From positions 248,001 through 312,000 of the forward strand of contig CATKHK010000010.1 in NCBI GenBank assembly GCA_949751835.1: a DNA stretch of 64,000 nt, written 5' to 3'. Positions 31,292 to 43,041 of the stretch are shown here, one piece after another. Under the pieces are notes generated by a model. It was given only the letters and a program-made list of their open reading frames with translations, was not told the DNA's origin and did no database searches. The stretch is from Blepharisma japonicum (lineage: Eukaryota; Ciliophora; Heterotrichea; Heterotrichida; Blepharismidae). The stretch's first letter is position 1. Each line of letters opens with the position of its first letter. The position numbers and the translations under genes were made by a program.

Positions 31292-31951
31292 ATGGCACAG
31301 AGTGGATGGGAAGAGACGCCTGCTCAACAGGAGACACCTGTCGAAGCTCAACAACCAGAAGCTCGCGAATTCGAAGAAGAAGTCAAACTCTTTGGTAAGT
31401 GGACTTACTCTGATCTTGAAGTCCGTGACACCTCTCTCACCGACTACATCAGCATTTTCAACTCCAGGGCCAAAACCTTCGTCCCACATACTGCTGGCAG
31501 ATGGCAGAAAAAGAGATTCCGCAAGGCTGCTTGTCCTATCATTGAAAGACTTGTAAATTCTTTGATGATGCACGGGAGAAACACAGGCAAGAAACTTATG
31601 GCTGTTAGGATTGTGAAGCATACTTTAGAAATCATTCACTTGCTCACAGGAGAAAATCCAATCCAAGTCGTCATTAATGCTGTCAGCAACGCAGGACCAA
31701 GAGAAGACTCCACAAGAATTGGAACTGGTGGTGTGGCAAGACGTCAAGCTGTTGATGTGGCACCTCTTAGAAGAGTCAACACAGGAATTTACTTAATCTG
31801 CATGGGAGCAAGAGCTTCAGCTTTTAGAAACGTCAAAACAATTGCAGAATGCTTGGCTGATGAAATCATGAACGCTGCTAAAGGATCAGCAAACAGCTAC
31901 GCAATTAAGAAGAAAGACGAAATTGAGAGAATTGCTAAGGGTAATCGTTAA
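31292..31951 (+). CDS. RPS5: 40S ribosomal protein S5 (uS7)
   Basis: A complete 219-aa uS7. Motifs include [20 protein letters not shown] near residue 32, [18 protein letters not shown] near 69, [19 protein letters not shown] near 90 and the C-terminal [18 protein letters not shown]. uS7 sits in the head of the 40S subunit at the E site and contacts mRNA. A 30-residue Glu/Gln-rich N-terminal extension is present as in other eukaryotes. All codons are standard; the composition is GC-richer than the neighbours, as expected for a strongly expressed gene. Converges on MCMBP with 43 bp between stops. Confidence 0.98.
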   Translation: MAQSGWEETPAQQETPVEAQQPEAREFEEEVKLFGKWTYSDLEVRDTSLTDYISIFNSRAKTFVPHTAGRWQKKRFRKAACPIIERLVNSLMMHGRNTGKKLMAVRIVKHTLEIIHLLTGENPIQVVINAVSNAGPREDSTRIGTGGVARRQAVDVAPLRRVNTGIYLICMGARASAFRNVKTIAECLADEIMNAAKGSANSYAIKKKDEIERIAKGNR

Positions 31952-31994
31952 CTTAATCTGGTTAAGATTTTATATGGAGGAGTAGAAAAAGACT

Positions 31995-33311
31995 TTAATT
32001 AGTTTGTCTTGATTTTAGACCAGCGAGAAGAGATTTGGCTTGCTCCCAATGAGAGATTTCTGCACTGGATTTTCTTTCACTTTGGGCGATATATCTTGTT
32101 AAGGTTAGCAATAAGTGGAATTCTTCTTCAGAAATACTTGAACTTTGTCTTTGATTTACAAAGTAATCTTGGGCAGTTTTTATTATTTCTTCTGACATAG
32201 ATACAGCAATTTTTGAGCATCCTTTAATATAGTCTGCATGAGCAGTGGTAAAATTTACTGCAGCAGGGGCTGCATCCGCTCTTACAGCTATGAATAAAGG
32301 TAATTTTAATAGAGATCTTCCGTTTGAGATGCTTATGATTTTGATATCAGTCTGAAAATCTGACTTGTAATATTTGAAATCATATGATAATTGTTGTCTT
32401 TCAATAAGATATGCTAATGTTTGCAAGTTCTTTATTCCTTGCTCATTTAGCTGTCCAGATGACAGTTGGGTTTCATCTAATATTAGTAAAGAGTTATCTG
32501 GGATTTGTAAGGGAGACGGTTCAAGCTCATCATTTTCGTAGTTTTTAGTTGGGGTAAAGTTTTGGGATGATAGAGAATTTATTGTAAGAGGCAAGGAAAC
32601 TGTTCGAATTAATGATGATATGAAAGAAATAAATGCTTGAGGGTCAGAAATGTTGATAAGGTTTATAGGAAGTATTCCAATCATTGATCGCCGTTCTTGA
32701 ACTTTTGATAAAAGATTATACAAGACAAATTCGGCTGCTAATAAATCTCCACCTAAACTCTGAGAAATTCCTGACAAAACTTCAGATTTTCCATCAGGGA
32801 TTTCTATGACTTCAGGCTCATTTATAAGCTTTATCATATGGAATTCTCCTTCAATGAATATTCCAAATCCATCAATAATTGTATTTAATTTAATACTTTC
32901 TCCAGATTCATCATATAAAAAGACTCTGGGAACTTCTCCACAATTTCTTTCACCAGGGACTGAGATTACTTTAATTGGATATCTCTGTATGATAATTGAA
33001 TCTATTAGAGAAGATGAATCTTTTGGGACTCTTCCAAATTTAGTTGAATATATTTTGTCTTCTTCTATAAAAAAACCAACCATCATTTCTGGCTCTGATT
33101 GGTTTTGGACCATACCTCGTAGACGACAATAGGAAATCCCTGATGTTTCATACCAAAAAATCTGTGTATCTGGAAGATTTATTGTTGGATGCCAAGATTT
33201 TAAAGCTTCACAAGACTATATAAAGGATACGTTTATGTTCAGTGGAAGTGAAAGCTGGCTATCTCTTATAAAAGCCCAGAGAGATTCTGCTATTGCATCC
33301 AAGACTTCCAT
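31995..33311 (-). CDS. MCMBP: MCM complex-binding protein (MCMBP; one 15-nt intron)
   Basis: The frame from 33113 lacks its start; adding an upstream exon over a 15-nt intron (33216-33230) gives a 433-aa protein beginning MEVLDAIAESLWAFIRD. The exon junction yields a LPDTQIFWYETSG segment leading into YCRLRGMVQNQSEPEM, which matches the conserved FVRFRCMVQDMFDPEF of MCMBP. Further matches are GGDLLAAEFVLYNLLS, LILDETQLSSGQL near the middle and GRSLLKLPLFI. MCMBP binds MCM3-7, replaces MCM2 and helps assemble or unload the replicative helicase. The P-loop is degenerate, as in the family. Confidence 0.93.
33216..33230 (-). other. 15-nt spliceosomal intron in MCMBP
   Basis: On the minus strand GTATCCTTTATATAG, the only one of the six that lacks the A at position 4. 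Splicing is needed to reach the conserved N-terminus. Confidence 0.88.
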
Positions 33312-33824
33312 ATATCAATTTTATTTGTATAGAAATTTGTGAGTTTTGGTATGAATTAATAGGATATATAGCAAATTTTAGCAGTTACTGAAGTATAATA
33401 TTTTATTAGAATAATTTATCATTTCGACTCGAGATTTATATTGCTTGTGAGTTTAAAATTATTGGCTATCAATATATACAGACAGTTTAAACATTTTCTA
33501 GCTTTTAAATAGCTAAGGCTCAACATTCATTAGATTTCCGATTTATTATATTTTCCAAAAATTTTAGAGAAATTAATATTTTTTTTCGATACAGATTTCA
33601 AAATATGTTAATATTTTGTTTTAGAAGTCCCAAAAAAGGCATTTAATTTAAAATAAGTGGCGAAAATAAAAATAAGTAAGAAATCCTCAATATTTACTAA
33701 AACCCTTTAGTAACTTCAAATCCATTTAATTTTTAAAGATTAATTTAATCAAATTATTGTTGACTCTTTAATTGTCTTATATTTTGTTTCTTTAATTTTA
33801 TTATTAAACCCCCATATTGATTAA
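33312..33824. other. AT-rich spacer
   Basis: About 510 bp between divergent starts. Very AT-rich; no gene, tRNA or repeat recognised. Confidence 0.5.
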
Positions 33825-34958
33825 ATGGAAGCTATCAATTCTTCCAGCTCAAAACAACCCTCTCAAGACTTAAATGCCCAATACCAGTACTCTGATAATG
33901 GAAAAGTTTTAAATATCAATGAAATTGATTATAATCCCCAGCCTAACTATAAATTTGTTAAATCCAAATACTTATCAGTACCCGTAAGAGTAAAATTAAA
34001 AGGATCCGAAGAGCTTGATAAATCGCTTGAAGAAACCAAATTTGAAAGCCAAGAAAATGAGCTTCCTCGTAAAAGGCTAAGGAAGCACAAACTTTCAAAT
34101 AAAAACTTAAAAAATGAAGATTCACAAATTTTAAATGGTAGGAAAAAATCTCAAAGCATTGAAGGCTCCTATGAAAGTGAGTCTTCCTTTGATTCAGAAA
34201 GCTCTCAATCTTTGTTTGATACAGAATCTTCCAGTGAATCTCAAGAAGAATTTATTGAAAAAGACACATATTGCGCTCTTGAAAAAAACCACGAAAACAT
34301 TACTATGTTAATTGATGATCTCCATGCAAACCCTAGCAAGGGGGCAAAAATTTTAAATGCATTTGATAGCATTTTTGATCCATTTGACCAAGAATCAATG
34401 ATAATAATTTCGAATACGAATTTGATCAAAATCTTGAAGTCTTATGGATGAAAAAATGATCTTCACGAAGTTGCTGAAAAACTGATTAAAAAATGAAAAA
34501 ATAGCAAATATTTATTGTTGTATCCAGGAGAAGATTGAGAAAGAATACACGAAAGTTTAGGTAAAAACTTCATGAAAAATGCAGTGAAACAAGTTTCGGC
34601 TGATCTTAGACGAATTGCTGACAATTTTCCAGAAAAATTAAATAAAACTTTGATAAAATGAATGAGCCCTATGATGGAAATTGTACAAAAAATTGCTGCA
34701 GGAAGTGAAGGAGAAATAAAAATTAAGGCTCAGAGTATAATGAAAGTCTGGAACCAGAAAAAGGAAGAAATTTCAAAAAAAGTCCCGGAAAAGTCTCTCA
34801 GAGAGCAAATGGATGAAAAATTAAATCAATATAAAAGCCTTAATAAGCCTATTGTAGAAGAAAAAGAAATTGATAAAAAAGCAATTAACGTTGATCTTAA
34901 TGCAGTAGTAATAAAAAGAAGGAGAAGGAGAACAGCAAAGCCTAAACCTAATAAATAA
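33825..34958 (+). CDS. Protein with TFIIS N-terminal (LW)-like domain
   Basis: A 377-aa protein when five or so TGA codons between 34449 and 34661 are read as Trp. Residues 1-165 are charged, Ser/Glu-rich and disordered, with a basic RKRLRKHK stretch (possible nuclear signal). About residues 173-225 (ILNAFDSIFDPF to VAEKLIKKWKN) follow the pattern of the TFIIS N-terminal helical bundle, including the closing WK. A second helical stretch ending AQSIMKVWNQKK may repeat it. The C-terminus is basic with a run of Arg. This suggests a nuclear transcription-elongation-type adaptor (IWS1/TFIIS-N class); the assignment is tentative. It is the last ordinary gene before the repeat array. Confidence 0.6.
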
Positions 34959-36119
34959 ATGGTAATTATATAATCAAAATATATTCCATTATATTTTATA
35001 TTAGAAGCTTTGGTGAATTTCAAGCTCAAATTTTATTTATTCCTCACTATCAATTAATACCGATAAAACTTAAATTAAATTTTATTTACATTTTTATATA
35101 CTTTAATTGTCTTAAAATATCATAAAATATCAAAGCAATTATAGCTAAGTTTTTTTTTTAAATATCTTTACGGGCTATAAATGATTGAACTATTCTATAA
35201 AAAATTTAAATCATTACAGTTTAGACAAATTATGATTATTGATTTAAATTTAATAAGCCTGCAATTCTACTATCTTTCAAAGAATTTTCTATTCTACTTG
35301 AGTTTTCAAATAAATTTGAAGTCAGTAATAAAAATTTCAACTTTATTCTTTGTTAGTTCCTTAATGAATTAATTTTAAAATTGCAAATTTAATTTGAAAC
35401 TTATTAGGTATTACCTTTTTTGGAAATAATTTGAATAAGAATAAGCATTTAAATATTATAATGATAATATATTTTAAGAATTAGTATTTTACAGACTATG
35501 AGGCATCTTTTTGTTTAAAAAAATTTTTTAAACTCAATTTTTTGAGCGGAATATGAACAATTTAAGAAAGCTTAACTTAGTTTTAATCATGAGGCAATCT
35601 CTTAAAAATTAATTAATACTCCAAATAGATAATTTCATTGGTAACATTATTAAACTGCTGTAAATTAGATTTTAGAAGATAAATAAATGTGGTGTTAATA
35701 AAAATTATAGCAGGCTAATTAATTTAAGGCAAGATTTGTTTGATTTGAGTATACTTTATATTAAATATTTAAATAAATTCTAAAGAAAGAAGAATTTTAT
35801 AAATTCTTATGTAACTTTTTGTATGCTTTTGGCATAGAAATTTAATATTTTTTAATTTCATTAAAATTTCTCATAGTATTTTTAGATGTTAATAGCTTGA
35901 ATTTGATAAAATTCATAATAATTTTTTTCTGTAAAAGTAAATGGCTGATAAAATCTAAATTTTTGCAATTAATTTCTTTAAAGCTATTATACAAACTATA
36001 ATCATCTCTTCGCTCATTTCCTTGCTTCATAGCAAATAAATTCTTTAAATTTTATTATAAAATTTGAATTTGATATTAAATGCAAAACATAAGAAATCGT
36101 TATTATTTATTATAAGGTC
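34959..36119. other. Left edge of the repeat array, non-coding
   Basis: About 1.16 kb, very AT-rich. From about 35180 it becomes homologous to DNA elsewhere in the array: 35200-35250 (ATCATTACAGTTTAGACAAA) matches the 3' flanks of B1 (39540) and B2 (46330), and 35490-35960 matches 40660-41110 and 47450-47870. So this is an old copy of the B-A spacer from which gene B has been lost. No open gene. Confidence 0.6.
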
Positions 36120-37013
36120 CTAATTTTTTTGAAAAAAATCATCAGGATTCAAGTCATTGTAATCTATCAATCCATCACAAAACTCTTCAATTTTAATAAT
36201 ATCAGGATCTTTATCTTCAGAGCCCATATTATTTATAAGATCATCGTCTTTTTCAATTTTCATTTTTTTATTACTCGTCTTTTGAATACATTTCATTGAT
36301 TGTATTCCTCTGGTTCTTTTAGTATTTTGATTTTTAAGTTTTTCAATTTTATTTTTCTCTATAAAATTAAACATAGCTATTCGATCACCTCTATCTGCAT
36401 AAGGAATCGCATTTAATAAAATCATATCAACGTAATAGTTATAACTTATAAAGCAATAATCGTTTTCACTATCTTTGACTGCTTTCAGCATATTCAGTTT
36501 CTGATTAATCATTTTTAAATTTACTTCAAACCCACCTTCATATTTTTTAACTCAAGATTGGAAGCGTTTTTCAAAATCATTTATCTTTGCGACTAGATAC
36601 GTGTGATAAGGTTCAATTCTATCTCCGTTGAAGTACTGCTTTGCATTGTATGCTGAAAATAAAAGATGCTGCTCTGTATATGTATCAAAGTTCTTCCATA
36701 CTACATTTTCTAAGTAAATAGCTCATAGCGCAATCTCCAATTCATTGAGCATAAGTTCATCAATAATTCCTGATAAATTTATATATATAGGTTTTGCTTC
36801 GAAATCTCTAGAGATATTATTACCTTTTGTGAGACGCCTAAGCATTCGCTCTGCTGATTCTGGCCTTCCTGTAATTTCAAATTGGCTCTTTAAATAATAA
36901 TAAAGTTTTATCATGCTCTCTTCTCCTTGAAGTCTTTCAATTTCATTTGGTTCTTTTATTGCTGTTGCTAAAAGGTTATTATCGCTTGAAAAGCTTTTAA
37001 TGTTTTTTTCCAT
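36120..37013 (-). CDS. Array family protein, subfamily A, copy 1
   Basis: A 297-aa protein from ATG 37013 to TAG 36120, reading through TGA twice. Layout: short variable N-terminus; GRPESAERMLRRL near 49; core KPIYINLSGIIDELMLN to LEIALWAIYLENVVW around 75-108; LLFSAYNAK near 117; a helix INDFEKRFQSWVKKYE; LKMINQKLNMLK; YYVDMILLNAIPYADRG; then a Lys/Arg/Asn-rich tract and an acidic end, FCDGLIDYNDLNPDDF. Predicted mostly helical, with no signal peptide or membrane span. The basic tract could be a nuclear signal. No known family recognised. Confidence 0.75.
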
Positions 37014-39589
37014 AGTTCGAAACTCTTCTTTTTATATCTAATTGATTATTCAAATGGTTAAAATGGATACAATCAGATTTAAAGGCTACTGATATATATC
37101 TAAGAATGAAAAATTATAATATAAATAGTTATTTAAAGATTAGATTACTATTAGAATGATGAATCTATAGCACCAATTACCTTAAGCAATAAGAATTGTG
37201 TTAAGTAATAATTGATATGCTATAAATTGATGCAAAAAAAATCTTTGATAGCATCACTTGTTAATGTTATGATTTTTCAGTGACTTTTCTTTTCTTTGTT
37301 CATAGAATTATTGATCCTTTCTATGAAAAATAGACCATAGGGGTTTCAATTTTTGAATAATAAATTTTATTAGGAATAAAAATGAAGACTTAAGTGACAT
37401 CTTGTTTAAACATTCCAATTATTTTAATTCTAGAAAATTTAAACTTAAAATCTTCAATTTGATTATTAACTATTATGAACTGCTCTGATTTAATGATATT
37501 TGCTAGCCGAAATAAGATGTTTAGAAATTTAAATTAAATCTACAAAAATTTTATATCAAATATTTATTTATTAGCAAAAAAGGATAGCTTATAATTTGAT
37601 ATTTTAACGGAGATGACAATGAAATTAAATTGCAATAATAAAATTTATAAGAAATTATTAAAAAGTAATATCTTAAAAATCAAAAAAAATGTATTTTTCT
37701 TCATGCACGATAATTGATTGATCCTATTAAAATATTTTCATATACTTCCATATATACTCCCGATAAAATCTAAATTTTATTTATAAATTCAAAATTTGCT
37801 ACTCTATATTCAGGATGATTAGAATCAATTTGTAGATAAATTATTTAAATTCTGAGACTTTATTATTATGATTATTGTGCTCAATATTCTTAATTTTTTA
37901 AAATTCAATTATTTTTATTAAAAATCAGATTAGACGCTTTATTGCTTTTCTTTTATTATAAATTACAAAACTCTCTTTTTAATTGGTTATTTTTTTCTGA
38001 TAGTATCCATATAAATAAAATCATATGATCTTTAATTTCAAAAATATTTTTTTAAAAATTAGGTTGCTTTTAATATGTCTTTCTGTAGCATAACATTTTC
38101 AAAGTCTCCTTTAATTTATATTTCCTACTTATAAAAGGATTTTAATTAGCAATTTATAGATAAAATGATCATTAAATGCGTGCTAAATTTTAGAAAAATG
38201 ACTTATTGAAGGAAAAAGAATAAAGAAACATATATTTGAAAATTATAAGGACTAAATTATAGGGTAATTTGACTAGCAAATATGATTTTATCTAAATATT
38301 TAAAGAAATATAAAATCCCCAAAAACTAGGAAGATTTGGTCTAAAGAAATTAAGTTCTTTAACATTAAATATAACAGCAGATTATAGTTATGCTTTCAAA
38401 TAGCTTTTATACTTGCGCTATTTGAAAGAGTTCCTAAACTTTTTCAGACTTTGACTTAGAAGATAGGTCAAGTTAAGTTAAGATATCGCAAAAAACATTG
38501 GACATATTGATATGGTTACTAAAATATCTTGAGGCTCATCCAATACTCCAAACTCTAGGAAGATGGTGAAGAAGGATTTCCTTCTTGCCTAATGCAAGAA
38601 TTTGATGAGCATCTTAATAATATCTGCAGCCGTAATTTGCAGGTGTTGGTGTGGCTGTTTTCGAAATTTTTCTTTTTGGAATCAATCAAATATTGAAATA
38701 GTTTCTTTCAGTAGCTACAGAAATAATTTCTTCTTATTTCAGAGCTGAAGCTTTGTTTTTAGAATGTAGTCACCAGGTCTATAGAGAATTGCTAGGCACT
38801 TGTTCTTCAAGCACATAAATACAGCTAAAATCTATCCAAATTCATATTTAATCTTTTTCTATCCTATTTCGCCCTATCTTAAGGTTTGGCTTGCTACACT
38901 AAGCAGCTAGGTTGCAAGCTTGTTCATTTTTGTGCATAGCTTAATAAGTTATTTTTAAATTATTTCAGAAAATAAACTAAATAGATAGAAAGTAATAAAA
39001 ATCGAGCTTTTGTTCTAACATACGAGGCTTGGATAAGCTTTAGCTTATGCTGAGTTATAAAATTGTGATAGCTGCAAGCCAAATAATTTACAAGCTTAGC
39101 ATGTACTTTCAATTTTTATCAGGTAATTTGATATTCAACCTAAAATCTGATAAAGCAAGAAGAGGCATTTTCAAAGCTTCTTAGCTCAAGTATAAGTCAA
39201 AATCCTTCCTAGATGTAGAATAATTGTATAATAAAAAGATAATTAGGAAAAGATAAAAATATAAAACCAAGTAGAACTCTTAAAAATATTGAAATACGAA
39301 TTTTATTATTTAATCAAAAAATTCCAAAGCTTATTCCTTAGCTATCGCTTTTTACTAAACTTTCTTATAAACTAATTAAGATATATAATAAAAAATAAAA
39401 ACTTTTAATCTTCCACTTTATTAGATTATATTAATATGAAATTTCTTATAACCGAGATCGATTCCAGCAAAATTCCTATTAATTTAATTCCAACAGAAAT
39501 TCGAACAATTAAAGTTGAACTATATTAAAACCTATTTTAAATCATTCAGTTTAGACAAATAATGATTATTTTTTACTTTTGATAGCTCT
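37014..39589. other. 2.6-kb non-coding array spacer (left copy)
   Basis: AT-rich, no gene recognised. From about 37390 onward it is closely similar to 43865-46360, the matching spacer of the second repeat unit. It holds a conserved motif CTTCCATATATACTCCCGAT near 37745 and a less AT-rich block 38400-39200 with a hairpin-forming part at 38530-38630; see findings. Confidence 0.6.
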
Positions 39590-40489
39590 TTAAAAATCAT
39601 CAGGATTGAGATCATCGTTTTTATATAAGCCATCACAAAATTTCTCAATTTTTTCTATTTCAAGATCTTGCTTTACTTCTGTGATATCATCATTAAGCCC
39701 TACTATTTTATCAATTTTTTCAGCTTTTCTTATTTTTCTTGGCTCTGATACATATTTTATAGTCCTTGCCTTCTTAGCTTTTACCATTAGCTTTGGTATT
39801 TTGTGTACAATCTTTTGCTCTTCACTTTTATCTTGTTTAGCCTTTTGATTTTCCTTTACTTTCCTTTCTGCATACGGTGTTGCTGTTAGCAATATTGCGT
39901 CAACATAAAAATTATAGCTCAACTCTCCATAATCAATTTCTGCGGCTTTAAACTTTTTTAAGTAATTTAATTTGCTGTTAATCGCTTTAATCTCTATCTC
40001 AAATTGATTTTCATATTGTTGATGCCACAAATTAAAATTTTTTTTAAAATCTTCAATTTTTGCCATTAAATAAACTTTGATTGGTTTAATGTTTTTCCCA
40101 TTTAAATATAATTTTGCCTTGTATGCTGAAAATAACAAAACTTGCTCAGAGAAAGTATCAAAATTCTTCCAAACTATTTTTTCTAAATAAATTGCCCAGA
40201 GCGCTATTTCGATCTCACTCATCATAAGTTCGTCGATTATTCCTGATAAATTAACATAAAGCGGTTTCATTTGAAAGTCTCGGGAGATGCTTTTGCTCAT
40301 CATAATTCGTCTGAGCATTCTTTCTGTAAGCTCTGGTCTTCCAAGAAGCTTAAATTGGTGATTTATAGAGCTGTAGATTTTAAGTAAGCGAGCAATTTTA
40401 CTCTCTTTCGAAGAGTTTTCTATTCTGCTTGAGTTCTCATCTAAATCTGGAAGAGTGTGATAAACCGCTGAAGATTCCACCTTATTCAT
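39590..40489 (-). CDS. Array family protein, subfamily B, copy 1
   Basis: A 299-aa intact frame that uses only TGG for Trp. Same layout as subfamily A: GRPELTERMLRRIM near 56; core YVNLSGIIDELMMSEIEI then ALWAIYLEKIVW (about 80-112); VLLFSAYKAKLYLNG; LMAKIEDFKKNFNLW; KAINSKLNYLKK; YNFYVDAILLTATPYAER; a long Lys/Arg-rich stretch (residues 215-265, possible nuclear signal); acidic end FCDGLYKNDDLNPDDF. Its counterpart B2 differs by about 27 residues by eye, mostly near the N-terminus. Unknown function. Confidence 0.8.
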   Translation of the reverse strand: MNKVESSAVYHTLPDLDENSSRIENSSKESKIARLLKIYSSINHQFKLLGRPELTERMLRRIMMSKSISRDFQMKPLYVNLSGIIDELMMSEIEIALWAIYLEKIVWKNFDTFSEQVLLFSAYKAKLYLNGKNIKPIKVYLMAKIEDFKKNFNLWHQQYENQFEIEIKAINSKLNYLKKFKAAEIDYGELSYNFYVDAILLTATPYAERKVKENQKAKQDKSEEQKIVHKIPKLMVKAKKARTIKYVSEPRKIRKAEKIDKIVGLNDDITEVKQDLEIEKIEKFCDGLYKNDDLNPDDF

Positions 40490-41276
40490 CTTAATTTACA
40501 GAATGATTTAATTTATTCATTGTTTTAAAATGGTAATAAAATGAGCTTAATTTTGGAATTTATTAGACGTTATTTTCTTCTGGGCATAAGCTAGAAAGAA
40601 AGAATGAGGTATTTATATATATATATATTAATGTAAGACTCAGTGCTTTATATACTTTAGAGGTACCTTTATTGATATAAAAAAATTTTTGTTTTAAATT
40701 CAATTTTTTGAGTAGAATTAAAACTATTTAAGGAAGTCTAACCTGGTTCGAACCTTGAGAAAGATTTTCGTAACAGTCTTTTGAAAATTCATTCATTGTT
40801 CAAAATAGAAAAAAATTATGATTTTATATATCTACTGTAAATTAGATTTTAGAATATAAAAAATGTAGTTCAATTGAAATTAAAAATATACTCTAAAGAA
40901 AAAACGGAAGAACTTATAAATTCTTTTGTGATGTTTTATTCCCGTTTAGCATAAAAATCTAGGGATTTTTATTTAACAATTACTTTAAAAGTTCTTTAGG
41001 TTTCTTTTAGATGCTAATAACTTTAACTTGATAAAAAAAAAGAATAGCCTTTTTTTCTGTAAAAAAGCAAATGGCTAATGAAATCTAAATTCATTATAAT
41101 TAATTTATTTTATGTAAAAATTAAACTCTACATAAAGTATAATCATTTCTTAGCTTATTTTTTTATTTCATACTTTATCGGGCACTTTTTGATTTTTAAA
41201 ATTTTAGTTTGTATTTGATATTTAAAATAAAAGCCTAATATCAGAAAATCTTAATAAAGAAGAAATATCGTTTCAT
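40490..41276. other. B-A spacer (first unit)
   Basis: About 790 bp of AT-rich non-coding DNA, homologous to 35490-36119 and 47280-48036. Contains a TA run (about 40614-40628) and the motif ATGAAATCTAAATTCATT near 41080. Confidence 0.55.
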
Positions 41277-42178
41277 TTAATCTGAATATTTTTGTAGAAA
41301 TTCTTCAGGGTCCAAATCATTGTAATCTATCAATCCATTACAAAAATCTTCAATTTTTGCAATGTCAGGATCTTTATCTTCAGGATTCATAGCATTTATA
41401 ATACCATCGTCTTTTTCAATTTTCATTTTTTTTCATTCGCCTTTTGAATTCTTTTTGGTGATTTAAATTTTTGGGTTATATTACCATTTTCGTCTTTAAT
41501 TTCTTCGATTTTATTTTTCTCAACAGATTTTAGCATAGATAATTGATTGCTTTTAACTGTATATGGTGATGAAGTCATTAAAATAAGGTCAATGCAATAT
41601 TTATAATTCAAAAAGCAATAATCACTTCACTATCTTTGACTAATTTCAGCATGCTCAGTTTGATTAATCATTTTTAAATCTGCCTTAAATCCAAGCTCAT
41701 ATTTTTTAATTCAGGATTGGAAATTTTCTTCAAAATCATTTATCTTTGCAATGAGATACATTCGATATGGTTCAATGTTATTTCCATTAAAATATTGTTT
41801 TGCCTTGTATGCTGAAAATAAAAGAAGCTGCTCAGTATAAGTATCAAAGTTCTTTCATACTAAGCTTTCTAAGTAAATTTCTCACAACGCAATTTCTAAT
41901 TCATTTAACATAAGCTCATCGATAATTCCTGATAAATTTATATATAAAGGCCTTATCTGAAAGTCTTTTGGGATATCATCATTTTTTATGATGCGTCTAA
42001 GCACTCGCTCTGTCAATTCTGACCTTCCTAGCATCTTAAATTGGCTCTTTAATTCATGATAGTTCTTTATAGAGTTTACTCTGTTCCTATCTCCTTGTAT
42101 TCTTTCAGTTTCATTTGTTCTTTTAACTGATGATTGTAAAAGGTTGCTTGAGAAGCCTTTAATGCTCATTTCCATCAT
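41277..42178 (-). pseudogene. Array family subfamily A, copy 2 (decayed)
   Basis: Collinear with A3 (48037-48972), with the same start region, core (GIIDELMLNELEIALW with TGA), LLFSAYKAK and acidic end. A 2-nt loss in the run after ATGATTAATCAA and a 1-nt loss about 35 bp later shift the frame for a short stretch that contains a TAG; a third 1-nt loss in a poly-A run near 41430 shifts the last 50 codons. TAG is a stop in this code. It is a recently inactivated copy lying inside the left unit of the large duplication, whose right-hand twin A3 is intact. Confidence 0.8.
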
Positions 42179-43041
42179 TTGAAATTCTGCTTTATTATCT
42201 GATAATGATTAAAAATGGATAAAATAGATTCTATCAGGATTTAAGAGCAATCTACATAGTTTACCTAAGAATGAAAAAGAATGACATAAAATAGTCACAG
42301 AAGTTTAATTATCTGCTGATCACTATTAGAATGATTAATAAAGATGTGAAATGCTTTAAGCAATCAAAACGGTATTCAGCAATAATTTATATGAACTCAT
42401 AATTGATGTAAGTATAATCTTTAAATTTAAATTCCAATGATTTTGGGTTCTTATTGAAAATATCTTTTCTTTTGCTCATGATATTACTGGCTCTTTTCTC
42501 TTATAAGAGACTATCTATTTAATTTTCAAATAAACCATTTATTAGGCTTAAAAAATAAAAGGTTTAATTGACTTTTATCAAGCATTCTTAAATATGTTTT
42601 AATTCATGCAATTTTAGACTCAAAATCTTCATTTGATAATAAAATATTGATTTAACGATTTTTGTTAATAAAAATAGTGTTTTCAAAAAATTGTAAAAAT
42701 TTAAATCTGTTGGGGGTTTATTAACTAAACTATATTTATTTAGAAGTAAATTAGTATGTCAAATTTGATTTGCATTTTTTTGATTTTAATTAATATATAA
42801 ACTTAGATTATATTCACAATTGATTCCAATTTTTTGCAAAATGGGGGTTTAAAATTCCAAACAATAAAATTTAAATCAATTTTAAAAAAATAGTCAAGCA
42901 TTGGGTCTTAAGAATGGTGTAAAAACAATTATGCTATTTAAATATTTTAGAATTAATTAATCTGGCTCTTTACAATCCTTAATTTTATAAATTTTGAATA
43001 TTTAATTGTTTTACTGCTAAATTGCTAAGTGAATGTATTTA
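42179..43041. other. A-C spacer (first unit)
   Basis: About 860 bp, AT-rich, non-coding. 42180-42795 matches 48973-49560. About 130 bp (42797-42925) have no counterpart in the second unit, where about 1.17 kb of different DNA (49565-50735) lies instead. Homology resumes at about 42925. Confidence 0.55.

Noticed and set aside
31302-31635. Overlapping open frames inside RPS5, CCT7 and the carrier gene on both strands.
   Set aside because: Shadow frames produced by codon composition of strong genes; no family match and no independent signals.
35181-35372. A 63-codon open frame at the left edge of the array.
   Set aside because: Composition is that of AT-rich spacer, it overlaps DNA homologous to B 3' flanks, and no counterpart is open in the other copies.
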